A stretch of DNA of 64,000 nucleotides from Bacteroidales bacterium UBA6445 (GCA_002439585.1 DJOF01000008.1:1-64000), one strand, 5' to 3'. Shown: positions 32,814-41,974, counted from the stretch's first letter. The notes: generated by a model not told the origin, from the letters alone. Program-made: numbers and translations.

Positions 32814-34616
32814 TTGACAGTTAGAGATAAAATAGCTCTATTTCCACATTCCCCCGGTGTTTATAGATATTATGACGCCGGGGGTAATGTCATATATGTA
32901 GGCAAGGCGAAAGACTTGCACAAGAGAGTGGCGCAGTATTTCCAGCCGCCAGAGCGTCTGACAGTCAAGACGAGGGTGCTCGTTTCCAAGATTGCCGATG
33001 CTGCCTATACTGTAGTCGATTCTGAAGCAGACGCTCTCCTTTTGGAGAATAATCTGATCAAGCAGCTCCGGCCCAGGTACAATATACTTCTTAAAGACTC
33101 CAAGACATATCCTTGGATCTGCGTGACAGAAGAGGATTTCCCTAGGATGTACATTACGCGTCGGGTTGTGAAAGGCAATAGATATTTTGGGCCTTACAGC
33201 TCTGCCGGCTATGCTAGAGAGTTGGTTGATTTCCTTTCAGAAAGTTACAGGATAAGGTCATGTGGCAACAGGATTACCGAAGAGTCTGTATTGGAACATA
33301 AGTTTCGCCCATGTCTTGAGCTTCATATATCACGTTGTGACGGCTGTTGCATAGGAAAGATATCCAAGGATGAATACAATTCGCGTATCGACGAGGTCGT
33401 GTCCCTTCTCAAAGGAAAGGTACATGATATCATACGTCATTACAAGACTTTGATGCAAGATGCCGCTTCTTCTCTTGAGTTTGAGAAAGCGGAGTCGTAT
33501 AAGCAGAGGATAGAGGCCTTACAGAAACATTATTCCAAATCGGTGGTGACATCAGCCGCTGAGACGGACATGGACGTATTCTCCCTTGTGGCAGACGTAG
33601 GTGATGCTTATGGCAATTTCATGCGGGTAAGAGGCGGTGCTATTATCCAGTCTCTCAACTTGAGTTTCAGGCTCAATATAGAGGAGGATCGAGAGTCTGT
33701 CCTGAGTGAATTTATAGCCGAGATAGAGTCTCGCTATGGCAAGTTGAAAGGAGATATAGTAGTTCCTTTTCTTCCAGATGTAGAGTTGTCGGGTGTCAGA
33801 TTCATTGTCCCGGTCAGGGGGGACAAATTGTCGGTTCTTGAGTTGAGTGTAAAGAATGCAAAGGAACTTCGGGATGCCACTGTCAAGCAGAAGGAACATA
33901 CCGATCCGGACTCGTATCGCAATTCTGTCATGGAAGCTCTTGGCAAGGCTCTTGGCATGAACGTTCTACCCCGGCATATAGAGTGCTTCGACAATTCCAA
34001 TATACAAGGTACTAATCCTGTGGCATCTTGTGTAGTATTCAGGGATGCAAAGCCGTCCAAGAAGGATTATCGAAAGTTCAAGATCAAGACCGTGATTGGG
34101 GCCAATGACTATGCTTCTATGCGAGAGGTCGTGACAAGACGCTATTCCCGCATGTTGGTTGAGGCACCTGATGATTTGCCGGAGCTTGTAGTGATAGATG
34201 GAGGCAGGGGGCAACTTGAATTTGCATACAAGGCACTTGTGGAGCTTGGAATTGAGAATAGACTGACAGTCATTGGTCTTGCCAAGAGAATGGAAGAAGT
34301 TATAAGGGTGGATGACCCTTACCCTCTCTTCATTGACCGCAATTCTTCTGCTCTCAAAATTTTGCAGCAGATAAGGGACGAAGCTCACAGGTTCGGAATT
34401 ACCTTCCACAGGAGTCTTCGTAGTAAAGGACAGATAGAATCCGCGCTTACCAGGATCAAGGGAGTAGGGGAGAAGACTGAGCAGCGGCTTCTGATACATT
34501 ACGGAAGTGTGCCGAGAATTGCTGCTCAGAGTCTTGAAGAATTACAGTCTTTCCTCGGTCGTAGGGATCTGGCCGAAAGAATACTCAAAGAACTTAATGA
34601 TGATACAGAAATCTAA
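32814..34616 (+). CDS. uvrC: UvrABC system protein C
   Basis: A 600-residue excision nuclease subunit. The GIY-YIG domain begins SPGVYRYYDAGGNVIYVGKAKD and makes the 3' incision; the UvrB-binding UVR motif is DAASSLEFEKAESYKQRIEAL near residue 220; the RNase H-like domain (about 380-540) has ECFDNSNIQGTNPVAS and VVIDGGRGQ and makes the 5' incision; a helix-hairpin-helix pair (IKGVGEKTEQRLL) ends the protein. No ATG precedes the GIY domain: the only plausible start is TTG at 32814, immediately after the tlpA stop and in the same frame. This suggests termination-reinitiation coupling. It overlaps pnuC by 20 bases. Confidence 0.94.
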   Translation: MTVRDKIALFPHSPGVYRYYDAGGNVIYVGKAKDLHKRVAQYFQPPERLTVKTRVLVSKIADAAYTVVDSEADALLLENNLIKQLRPRYNILLKDSKTYPWICVTEEDFPRMYITRRVVKGNRYFGPYSSAGYARELVDFLSESYRIRSCGNRITEESVLEHKFRPCLELHISRCDGCCIGKISKDEYNSRIDEVVSLLKGKVHDIIRHYKTLMQDAASSLEFEKAESYKQRIEALQKHYSKSVVTSAAETDMDVFSLVADVGDAYGNFMRVRGGAIIQSLNLSFRLNIEEDRESVLSEFIAEIESRYGKLKGDIVVPFLPDVELSGVRFIVPVRGDKLSVLELSVKNAKELRDATVKQKEHTDPDSYRNSVMEALGKALGMNVLPRHIECFDNSNIQGTNPVASCVVFRDAKPSKKDYRKFKIKTVIGANDYASMREVVTRRYSRMLVEAPDDLPELVVIDGGRGQLEFAYKALVELGIENRLTVIGLAKRMEEVIRVDDPYPLFIDRNSSALKILQQIRDEAHRFGITFHRSLRSKGQIESALTRIKGVGEKTEQRLLIHYGSVPRIAAQSLEELQSFLGRRDLAERILKELNDDTEI

Positions 34617-35358
34617 GGAGGCGGTGTTCAACCGCTGGTTCAATGTTTTCATCCTTGTAGGAATGCTTGTAGCAGTTGCTCTGACCAATATCTCAGAACT
34701 GAAAGAAGATACGGCACGACCATTCATGCTTGCTCTTGCGAGTATAGGGGCGATTACCGGGGTTGTCAACTCGGTTCTTTCTGCCAACGGGAAACTTCTT
34801 ACCTTTCTTTTCGGTTTTATAGATGTCTCGATAGCCTCATATGTAGCTTTCGACAGTAGCATTGGAGCTGCTGATCCGGTCTGGGGTAATTTCGCTCTTC
34901 ATGCCTTCTACTTCCTTCCGATGCAATTTGTCGGTTGGTGGCAGTGGAGCAGCCGAGGAGCTACCGATGGCAAGAGCGTCCGTGCAAGGAGAATGGGCTG
35001 GAAGATGGGACTCAGTGTTGCTGCCTTTGTCATCGCTGCTTCAGCAATTGCCTATTTTGTGCTTCTGTTTGTCAGTGACGGGCGTATCTCCATGCAGTTT
35101 CGTGTCCTTATTCTGATTGACGCTATTGTCGTTGTCCTCAATATTGTCGGCCAGGTTCTGATGTCATTCGCATATATGGAGCAATGGATTTTGTGGATAT
35201 TGGTAAATGTATTCTCGGTTATCTTATGGGCTGAGAAAGCGGCTTCATCCCCTGATTCCAGCTATACTGCCGTCATGGTAGCCAAATATGTTTTCTATTT
35301 CCTGAATTCGCTCAATGGATTGAGAATATGGCTGAATTTAAGCCGCAATCGCGCTTGA
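34597..35358 (+). CDS. pnuC: PnuC-type nicotinamide mononucleotide/riboside transporter
   Basis: A 253-residue inner-membrane protein with about seven hydrophobic segments (for example FNVFILVGMLVAVALTNI, LSVAAFVIAASAIAYFVLLF, FRVLILIDAIVVVLNIVGQV). The PnuC signature is visible as FLPMQFVGWWQWS and, later, YMEQWILWILVNVFSVILW. It would import nicotinamide riboside or a related vitamin for NAD synthesis. Family members can carry thiamine or riboflavin precursors, so the exact substrate is uncertain. Start: ATG at 34597 or 34600, both overlapping the uvrC end; the longer frame beginning inside uvrC is not used. Confidence 0.85.
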   Translation: MMIQKSKEAVFNRWFNVFILVGMLVAVALTNISELKEDTARPFMLALASIGAITGVVNSVLSANGKLLTFLFGFIDVSIASYVAFDSSIGAADPVWGNFALHAFYFLPMQFVGWWQWSSRGATDGKSVRARRMGWKMGLSVAAFVIAASAIAYFVLLFVSDGRISMQFRVLILIDAIVVVLNIVGQVLMSFAYMEQWILWILVNVFSVILWAEKAASSPDSSYTAVMVAKYVFYFLNSLNGLRIWLNLSRNRA

Positions 35359-35493
35359 ATATTGTCAAAAGGTCGTTTTTGGGGTGAAAAGTTTCATTTT
35401 TAGTATTTTTTTTACTTACTTTGCCGAAACTTATCGTTATGAGAAAACTGATGAGTAGTGTATTATAATCATAAACTTAATAAATCATTAATT

Positions 35494-35745
35494 ATGTCAC
35501 ACGACGAAATCGTAGAGAAGGTTAAGGCCATTATCGTTGACAAACTTGGTGCAGAGGAGTCTGAGGTTACAGAGACTGCTAATTTCACCAATGATCTTGG
35601 CGCAGATTCACTTGACACAGTTGAGCTTCTTATGCAGTTCGAGCAGGTCTTCGGCATCAAGATCCCCGATGAGGAGGCAAGTCAGATCGCAACTGTTGCT
35701 GATGCAGTAAAATATGTAGAGGCTAAGCTTGCTGAGAAGAAGTAA
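35494..35745 (+). CDS. acpP: Acyl carrier protein
   Basis: An 83-residue acyl carrier protein with the phosphopantetheine serine in GADSLDTVELLM (Ser about 41). It carries growing acyl chains in fatty-acid synthesis. The first residues MSHDEIVEKVKAIIVDKLG match Bacteroidota AcpP, supporting the ATG at 35494. The usual neighbours fabF and rnc do not follow; instead a terminator and the convergent DUF4270 gene do. A near-consensus -7 (TTACTTTG, 35416-35423) lies upstream. Confidence 0.96.
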   Translation: MSHDEIVEKVKAIIVDKLGAEESEVTETANFTNDLGADSLDTVELLMQFEQVFGIKIPDEEASQIATVADAVKYVEAKLAEKK

Positions 35746-35772
35746 TATCTTCCTTTTAGCAATCTACAGAAA

Positions 35773-35801
35773 AATAGGGCGGCCATATCGGCTGCCCTAT
35801 T
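35773..35801. terminator. Bidirectional terminator between acpP and the DUF4270 gene
   Basis: AATAGGGC and GCCCTATT pair exactly, extended by GGCC with GGCT (one G-U) around a five-base loop. It serves two convergent genes. Confidence 0.75.
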
Positions 35802-35824
35802 ATTGTATTATCAAGAGTTTGTCT

Positions 35825-37453
35825 TTATTTCTTAGGAACTGCAAACACGAGTCTGAACATTGGTGGATTGTCAGAGTCGGGGCCGTTGAAAATTGCCTTG
35901 TAGTATCTATGGTAATCCATCATCGATACTGTCTGAGTGCTGCTAGTGCTTGATGAATTTGCGGAAGAATATAAGCTCTGGAGAGTTAGGTAATTGTAGT
36001 AATTGTTGTAATAGTTGCCATAACTGCCGTACCCGTATCCATATCCACCGTATCCGTATCCGTTGTACATACTGTTGTAATAATTGGCATACATCAGACT
36101 TTGAAGGTATTCATCCTGATCGCTTGAGCTTGTCGAACTCTCTGCGGCAATAGTCTCATTTGCCATGGCAAGAAGCCAGATATCATAGTTAGAGATCTTC
36201 TTGTCATCGCTTACTTTTATCATTTCTTGTATATGGTGTGATATATCCGGGGCATACTGGCAAAGGGATCTGTTGATGTCACCCTGATTCTCATCTGATG
36301 CACTTGAATCTGTCAGGCCTGCATAAGTCGTAGTTGTGTCCGTCTCTATGCGGCATGTCGGACTGATCATAACCGGATATTTGTACATCTCAGTATAATC
36401 CTCCGGGAATTCGAAAGGCAGTATAAGGGATGCTTTGTTGATTACGACAGAATTGGGGTTATCAGTATATTTTGAGATCTCTGCCAAAATCTTGTCACGA
36501 AGTGATGCTGCCTTTATGACTGGTTTGAGTCCTCTTCCACCTTCAAGCATAGCCTTTGTTGTCACTTTTCCAGCCATTGCCTTGCTTTCGTGGGTTGTCA
36601 TGTCGTAGGCTATCTGTGGTTGGGATGTCACACTGGATGACGTTACTCCTTTGAGATTATAGAAGTCGAGAGGCCCGAGATAGAAGAGGAATGTTGTATC
36701 AATCGGACCGCGGTCGTCATATTCTGCTGTAAACTTAAGTTCCGCTGTAGAGCCTGTAATGTAGTAGCTTGCTATCGATATTGGCAGCTTGAACATATTG
36801 ATCCTGCCTCCGTTGCCAACAGGGGCGTCAGTCGAGATGACAATTCCAGGAAATTTCTTCGTATAGTCGGAGATCGTGTCAAGATCATCTTCTGTTATCT
36901 GCATGTATTTCTCCCCGAATGCCCTACTGAAGTCAAATGAAAGTGAATCTGAGCCGTTGTATACTGGGATTCCGTCTGTTATCCTTTCTCCCGACCAACT
37001 AATCTCGGGTGCTACCTTCGTTTGATCTATCGGCTTGGTCAGCTCGTAGACGTTGATGTTCTGCAGAATGTGCTCTTGTGAGGAATTTGCATAGGAGATG
37101 GAGTCCGAGACAGCAGAAAAGTGGAACTGGCGGAATACCTGCGTGCCGGGTTTGCCGAAGTCAAGTTCGTTAAAAACAGGCACGAGTGTGAAAGCTGCTG
37201 TCCTTGTTGTAAGCCCGAAAGCATCGTCCCTAACAGCCCCAAACGTAAACTTGTACATACTGTAGGCAGAAAGGCTGTCCGCCATCTCCTGCCTGATGTC
37301 ATCGATCGGGAATGTTACGGAATATATGTTATACAACTGATTGTCCGGTATAAGATCCTCACCGAGGGTCTTGTCAACATTGATACATGAGGAGACTGTA
37401 ATGCCGACGGACGTGCACAACATTGCAATCACCGACTGAAAATTAATATGCAT
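35825..37453 (-). CDS. DUF4270 family lipoprotein
   Basis: A 542-residue lipoprotein (signal peptide, lipobox cysteine in VSSCINVDKTLG) of the DUF4270 family, conserved in Bacteroidota and of unknown function. The N-terminal half holds the typical GEDLIPDNQLYNIYSVTFPI. Near the C-terminus (about residues 468-500) is an unusual tyrosine/glycine/asparagine-rich stretch with repeated GYG and NYY units, probably a surface-exposed flexible loop. Its ATG overlaps the stop of the upstream glycosyltransferase-like gene by one base (TAATG), so translation is coupled. The pairing with a starch-synthase-like gene is conserved in Bacteroides, where pantothenate genes often lie nearby; none are seen here. 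Confidence 0.85.
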   Translation of the reverse strand: MHINFQSVIAMLCTSVGITVSSCINVDKTLGEDLIPDNQLYNIYSVTFPIDDIRQEMADSLSAYSMYKFTFGAVRDDAFGLTTRTAAFTLVPVFNELDFGKPGTQVFRQFHFSAVSDSISYANSSQEHILQNINVYELTKPIDQTKVAPEISWSGERITDGIPVYNGSDSLSFDFSRAFGEKYMQITEDDLDTISDYTKKFPGIVISTDAPVGNGGRINMFKLPISIASYYITGSTAELKFTAEYDDRGPIDTTFLFYLGPLDFYNLKGVTSSSVTSQPQIAYDMTTHESKAMAGKVTTKAMLEGGRGLKPVIKAASLRDKILAEISKYTDNPNSVVINKASLILPFEFPEDYTEMYKYPVMISPTCRIETDTTTTYAGLTDSSASDENQGDINRSLCQYAPDISHHIQEMIKVSDDKKISNYDIWLLAMANETIAAESSTSSSDQDEYLQSLMYANYYNSMYNGYGYGGYGYGYGSYGNYYNNYYNYLTLQSLYSSANSSSTSSTQTVSMMDYHRYYKAIFNGPDSDNPPMFRLVFAVPKK

Positions 37454-38262
37454 TATTGGATCTGTTCGTAAAAACTGTTATATGTATCAATATATGTGCC
37501 GTCTTCCATGGCTTTGGCGTCATATCCGAGAATTGGGATATTGAGAGTCTTGCAATAGTCCTGAAGATCCTTGTCCACACCTTCTGAGGCGATAATGATC
37601 CCGTCAGCGTAGTTGGCTGCTGTCTTTGCCAAGTTTAGTCCAGTTGCTTCCTTCAGAAGAGGGACATCTCCAGCCTTTACTTCACCGGATTCAACGAGTT
37701 TCTGCATGTTTTCGTCAAATTTCTCAGGCATGTCGTCAAAGAGAGATAGCACAACTTTGCTGTTGGCAAAAATCGGCTCGTCTCTGTAGTTCTTCTTGAG
37801 GTAGATTGGAAGGATCTGCGTTATCCAGCCCTGACAGTGTATGATATCTGGAGCCCAACGCAGTTTCTTGACAGTCTCCAAGACGCCACGGGCAAAGAAT
37901 ATTGCCCTCTCTGCATTGTCACCGAAGAATTTGCCGTCAGCATCCTTGTCTATCTCTTTTCTTCGGAAATAATCATCATTGTCTATGAAATATACCTGCA
38001 GCCGTGCTGCCGATATGGAGGCTACTTTGATTACAAGCGGTCTGTCAACGTCATCGATGATAATGTTCATGCCGGAGAGGCGGATTACCTCGTGAAGCTG
38101 ATTTTTCCGTTCGTTGATACAGCCGTATCTCGGCATGAATGAGCGAATCTCATGTTTCCTCTCGATCATTCCCTGAGGAAGCTCCTTTCCTATCTTTGAA
38201 ATTGGCGTTTCCGGAAGATATGGGACCATCTCCGAATTGACGAACAGAATCTTGTCTCCCAT
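37453..38262 (-). CDS. Short starch/glycogen synthase-like protein (GT5 N-terminal domain)
   Basis: A 269-residue protein corresponding only to the N-terminal catalytic-domain half of GT5 starch/glycogen synthases: KILFVNSEMVPYLPETPISKIGKELPQ is the ADP-glucose-binding start (here xEMxPxxPETxIxKxG rather than xExxPxxKxGGLxD), and DIIHCQGWITQILPIYL matches the DVVHxHDWxT segment. The second Rossmann domain with the catalytic EX7E is absent. The canonical KxGGL is changed to KIGKE. It is therefore unlikely to be a normal glycogen synthase; in Bacteroidota this short form is always a companion of DUF4270, which follows with a one-base overlap. Function unknown. Confidence 0.8.
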   Translation of the reverse strand: MGDKILFVNSEMVPYLPETPISKIGKELPQGMIERKHEIRSFMPRYGCINERKNQLHEVIRLSGMNIIIDDVDRPLVIKVASISAARLQVYFIDNDDYFRRKEIDKDADGKFFGDNAERAIFFARGVLETVKKLRWAPDIIHCQGWITQILPIYLKKNYRDEPIFANSKVVLSLFDDMPEKFDENMQKLVESGEVKAGDVPLLKEATGLNLAKTAANYADGIIIASEGVDKDLQDYCKTLNIPILGYDAKAMEDGTYIDTYNSFYEQIQ

Positions 38263-38353
38263 ACGTAAAAATTATTGGTATATATAATGCAAAGTTAAGA
38301 ATTTTTTTTCATATTTTGATTAATTGCTATCTTTGACAGTTAATTGGCTCTGA

Positions 38354-39232
38354 ATGGAGAACAACGAAAATAAGCTTATAAGACGACGCATAGCAAATGC
38401 GTATCTGTCATCTGTGATCAGTATCAGTATGGTTCTGTTGCTGGTAGGGGTGTCGGCTCTTCTTCTCGTCAATACAAAGAGTGTATCGGATTATTTTAAG
38501 GAGAATGTGAAGGTCTCGGTTATCCTGAAGCAAGATGCAGGAGATTCTGACGCGATGAGCCTTAAGACTGTTCTTGATACATGTTCGTTTGTACGTGGTA
38601 CGGAGTTTGTCTCCAAGGCTCAGGGCGAGCGTGAGATGGCGGAGATGCTCGGCAAAGATTTCCTTGACGTGTTCAGTACGTCTCCGATTCCATTGTCGCT
38701 CATGATATCTCTAAAGGCTGATTATGTGTCAAATGACAGCATAGCAAAGATAAGTGCATTTCTTGGTAGCTTTCCGCAGGTGGATGAAGTCGTCTGTCAA
38801 GAGTCGCTTGTGGATGCTCTTAATTCCAATCTAAGCCGTATCTCGGCCGTACTCGGAATCTTTATCCTGCTTATGTTGTTCATATCTTTTGTCTTGATTA
38901 ACAACACGATGCGCCTTACCATCTATGCGAGGCGTTTCTCTGTACATACGATGAAATTGGTAGGTGCAACGCGCTCTTTCATAAGAGCTCCTTTCCTTAT
39001 TAGGGCGTTGCTGCTCGGGCTTTTCTCCTCCCTTATTGCCATAGTTCTCCTTGTTGCGCTGCTTTTTGTGATTCGGAGAGAATTTAGCCAACTGTTTGAA
39101 ATATTTACCTTGCCCGGGCTTGTTGCTGTCATGGGCATAGTCATTGCCTCGGGTATACTTATATGTGTTGCAAGTACGTATCTTGTTGTTAACAGACTAG
39201 TATCCTCAAGCAAGGACGAACTTTATTACTGA
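38354..39232 (+). CDS. ftsX: Cell division ABC-type permease FtsX
   Basis: A 292-residue inner-membrane protein with four transmembrane segments (about 19-40, 165-190, 222-245 and 255-280) and a periplasmic domain between the first two. The FtsX/MacB-like core is LTIYARRFSVHTMKLVGATRSFIRAPFLIRAL. With FtsE it couples ATP hydrolysis to peptidoglycan hydrolase activation at division; no ftsE lies nearby. The neighbours DUF3098 and uppP follow at four- and one-base gaps, an arrangement kept across Bacteroidales. A -7 element TATCTTTG is at 38328-38335. Confidence 0.92.
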   Translation: MENNENKLIRRRIANAYLSSVISISMVLLLVGVSALLLVNTKSVSDYFKENVKVSVILKQDAGDSDAMSLKTVLDTCSFVRGTEFVSKAQGEREMAEMLGKDFLDVFSTSPIPLSLMISLKADYVSNDSIAKISAFLGSFPQVDEVVCQESLVDALNSNLSRISAVLGIFILLMLFISFVLINNTMRLTIYARRFSVHTMKLVGATRSFIRAPFLIRALLLGLFSSLIAIVLLVALLFVIRREFSQLFEIFTLPGLVAVMGIVIASGILICVASTYLVVNRLVSSSKDELYY

Positions 39233-39235
39233 TAT

Positions 39236-39463
39236 ATGAATAACGAGAAAATGGCTATTACGCCAAAAGGACTCAAGATCTTGACAGTAGGGTTGTTAGT
39301 GATGATAGCAGGCTATGTGCTAATGGCAGGAGGCGGAAGTGGAGACCCTGCGGTCTTTGACTATGACATCTTCGATTTCCAGCGTCTTGTGGCTGCCCCA
39401 ATCGTCATACTGTGTGGGATAGTCATAGAGATAGTTGCTATAATGAAAATCTTTAGGAAATAA
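39236..39463 (+). CDS. DUF3098 family small membrane protein
   Basis: A 75-residue protein with two transmembrane segments (about 13-32 and 50-70) separated by a short glycine-rich, acidic loop (GGGSGDPAVFDYDIFDFQR). It belongs to DUF3098, found in Bacteroidota between ftsX and uppP. The function is unknown; its position suggests a role in division or envelope synthesis. It ends one base before uppP. Confidence 0.88.
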   Translation: MNNEKMAITPKGLKILTVGLLVMIAGYVLMAGGGSGDPAVFDYDIFDFQRLVAAPIVILCGIVIEIVAIMKIFRK

Positions 39464-39464
39464 T

Positions 39465-40292
39465 ATGAACTGGTTACAGGCACTTATTCTCGGTATTGTC
39501 CAAGGACTTACAGAATTTCTACCGGTTAGTAGCAGTGGTCATTTGATGATTGCCAAGGAAATGCTAGGAGTAGACGGAGAGGGATTTCTGGATTTTACAG
39601 TTACTGTTCATTTCGCTACAGTCCTAAGTACCATTATAGTATTTCGCAAAGAGATCTGGAATCTTGTCGCAGGGCTTTTCCGCTTTAGGTACAATGATGA
39701 GACAGACTATGTCTTTAAGATAGTTGTGTCTATGATTCCGATTGCCGTCGTGGGGCTTTTCTTTAAGGACAAAGTTGAGGCTTTGTTTGGTGACGGGCTA
39801 TTTATAGTAGGTATCTTCCTTATAATCACAGCTGTGCTGCTGTTTCTCTCTGATAAGGCTGGTACTTTTTTAAGTAGGTCTTCCGGTTTGGATCAGGACA
39901 AGCCTCAGGCTCGTAACGGGATTTCCTATTGGCAGGCTTTTGTGGTCGGTATCGGTCAGGCTCTGGCTGTAGCCCCTGGTCTGTCGCGCTCAGGAACCAC
40001 TATTTCTACCGGGCTTCTTTGCGGAGTCAAGAGGGAAGCTATGGCTCAATTCTCTTTTCTGATGGTACTTGTACCTATTATTGGAGAGCAGACCCTTGGC
40101 ATAATAGATTCTCTCTCGTCTGGAGCTGTCCCGTCCCTTGGAATAGTTCCGCTTTTAGTCGGCTTTATCGGTGCTTTTATTGCGGGGCTTTTCTCTTGTA
40201 AGGTGATGATAGCTCTCGTCAAGAAAGCCAAACTTATCTGGTTTGCTCTTTACTGTCTTGTGGCAGCCCTGCTCATTTTCATTTTTGCTTAG
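39465..40292 (+). CDS. uppP: Undecaprenyl-diphosphatase (BacA/UppP)
   Basis: A 275-residue integral membrane phosphatase that recycles undecaprenyl diphosphate to the monophosphate carrier used in peptidoglycan and O-antigen synthesis. The family motifs are GIVQGLTEFLPVSSSGHLMI (with the essential Glu and SSSGH) and the second PGLSRSGTT active-site segment near residue 168. About eight hydrophobic segments are visible. It is coupled to DUF3098 upstream and followed six bases later by lpxH, so the transcript links division, peptidoglycan carrier and lipid A steps. Confidence 0.96.
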   Translation: MNWLQALILGIVQGLTEFLPVSSSGHLMIAKEMLGVDGEGFLDFTVTVHFATVLSTIIVFRKEIWNLVAGLFRFRYNDETDYVFKIVVSMIPIAVVGLFFKDKVEALFGDGLFIVGIFLIITAVLLFLSDKAGTFLSRSSGLDQDKPQARNGISYWQAFVVGIGQALAVAPGLSRSGTTISTGLLCGVKREAMAQFSFLMVLVPIIGEQTLGIIDSLSSGAVPSLGIVPLLVGFIGAFIAGLFSCKVMIALVKKAKLIWFALYCLVAALLIFIFA

Positions 40293-40298
40293 CCGATT

Positions 40299-41051
40299 AT
40301 GACTGAGCGAAAGTTGGCGTTTTTTGCTTCAGATGTCCATCTCGGTCTGGATATTAAAGATCCTAAAGACAGAGAGAGGCGTTTCGTTGAGTTCCTGCAG
40401 TCTATTCCCAAAGAGAATACGAGAGCGCTATATCTTCTCGGTGATATATGGGATTTCTGGTATGAGTACCGTGATGTGGTGCCGAAAGGTTATGTGAGGG
40501 TCTTTTCTGCCATTATGGATCTCTTGGATGCTGGAGTAGAGGTCTATTTCTTCCAAGGGAATCATGATATATGGTGCTACTCATATTTTGAGGAGTTAGG
40601 CATGAAGATTCTTCAGCAGCCTTATGTGACAGAGATTGACGGTAAGGTATTCTGTCTTGGTCATGGTGACGGACTTGGGCCGGGGCACATTCCTTACAAG
40701 GTCATGCGAAAGATATTCCGCTCGAAGTTTTTCCAGCGTCTGTTCAGTATGCTACATCCCTATATCGCATTCCGCATCGGGAACGGATGGTCAAAGAAGA
40801 GCCGTGTCGCCAAGAGTGTTGACTATTCATTTAAAGGAGAGAAGGAACCGCTGTATATATTTGCCGAAGAGTTCTCGCTCCATCGCCATGTGGATTATTT
40901 CGTATTCGGCCATTTCCATCGGGATGTCCGTCTTGTCCTTCCGACAGGAGCGGAACTTATAGTCCTGAAGGATTGGCTTGACGGATCTTCCTACATGTAT
41001 TTCGACGGGATCTCCACCTGCTTCGGATATTCTCCAAAAATAGAGAAGTAA
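40299..41051 (+). CDS. lpxH: UDP-2,3-diacylglucosamine diphosphatase (LpxH-like)
   Basis: A 250-residue metallophosphoesterase. The metal-binding motifs are FASDVHLG (DxH), LLGDIWDFW (GDxxD), FQGNHDIW (GNHD), CLGHGDGLG and FGHFHRD (GHxH). This set is typical of LpxH, which makes lipid X in lipid A synthesis; Bacteroidota lpxH genes are annotated in just this context. It is the last gene of the ftsX-uppP run. Its last 61 bases overlap the 3' end of the convergent DUF4294 gene. Confidence 0.9.
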   Translation: MTERKLAFFASDVHLGLDIKDPKDRERRFVEFLQSIPKENTRALYLLGDIWDFWYEYRDVVPKGYVRVFSAIMDLLDAGVEVYFFQGNHDIWCYSYFEELGMKILQQPYVTEIDGKVFCLGHGDGLGPGHIPYKVMRKIFRSKFFQRLFSMLHPYIAFRIGNGWSKKSRVAKSVDYSFKGEKEPLYIFAEEFSLHRHVDYFVFGHFHRDVRLVLPTGAELIVLKDWLDGSSYMYFDGISTCFGYSPKIEK

Positions 41052-41761
41052 AGTGCGGGAAATTCACCAGACTGCCACTTCTTTACGAGTTCCTCTATCT
41101 GCCTATCCTCTCCATCCGGCTCATAGGACTTCTTGAGGTCAGAGCCGAATACTCTTGCTACTCCTTGCCAGAATCCGGCTGCTATTCCGTTCTTATAATC
41201 TTTGATTATTGCGTATGGTGGAATTCCGGTCTCCCTGTCAATGAGCTTCATCAGTAGCTGTCCCTGCGTTACGGTCATATGGCGCATCTGGTCTCCGAAT
41301 GCGGTGAAGAGCTCTTTCTGCAGAGTGTTGACGTATCTGTCCCTCTTCCTCTTCCCGTAATTATTCTTTGCAAATGTACTGTCAGCTTCTTCGACGAGCT
41401 TCTTGGCTACAAGAGCATAGGGATAGGTCTTGTTGAAATTCCATACCAGCCTGTAGTATCGTCTCCATTCCTTGCCTTTGTAGTGGCCGTAAGATGAGAT
41501 GACAGAGGGGCGGATGACATCTATATATACCGTATCGCCTGCGACTATCTCATATGGCAGATATTGCGGAGGTCTTGCTTCGCTTGCGCTAATCTCATAA
41601 GCTGCAATACCTTGGAGGCACTCCATTTCTTTTAGCGCGCTCATTTCGCAACTTCTGCAAGATGTTGCTGTCTCCCGTTCCTGTGTTACCGCTCCTTTAC
41701 ACGGAATTGCGCAAGCGCCCCCGAGCAGAACGATTGCGACTATGTGCTTAATTGTCGACAT
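40991..41761 (-). CDS. DUF4294 family exported protein
   Basis: A 256-residue protein of the DUF4294 family (Bacteroidota, function unknown). Conserved features are WRRYYRLVWNFNKTYPYALV, LMKLIDRETG and YKNGIAAGFWQGVARVFGSDLK. Residues 1-27 are a signal sequence (HIVAIVLLGGACAIPCKG); a lipobox is weak, so cleavage by signal peptidase I is more likely. The ATG at 41761 is used; the longer frame starts with TTG. It ends inside the convergent lpxH, overlapping it by 61 bases, so the two C-termini are encoded on opposite strands of the same DNA. Confidence 0.82.
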   Translation of the reverse strand: MSTIKHIVAIVLLGGACAIPCKGAVTQERETATSCRSCEMSALKEMECLQGIAAYEISASEARPPQYLPYEIVAGDTVYIDVIRPSVISSYGHYKGKEWRRYYRLVWNFNKTYPYALVAKKLVEEADSTFAKNNYGKRKRDRYVNTLQKELFTAFGDQMRHMTVTQGQLLMKLIDRETGIPPYAIIKDYKNGIAAGFWQGVARVFGSDLKKSYEPDGEDRQIEELVKKWQSGEFPALYFSIFGEYPKQVEIPSKYM

Positions 41762-41974
41762 ATACTGCAAACTTAAGCAAAATCTTCTTTTGCCATAGTG
41801 AAATAATAACCTGCCTCGGATTCGTATACGATTTCCGGGAAGATTTTGGTAGTCCTCTCTTCTATGTCCAAAATGTTAGGATTCTTTTTCTATTGCATGT
41901 TATAAAGCGTTGATTGATATTATAGTAGCTTTTAATTTTTTTTGTCGAAAAAGTTATAATATTTCCGCAGAAAT

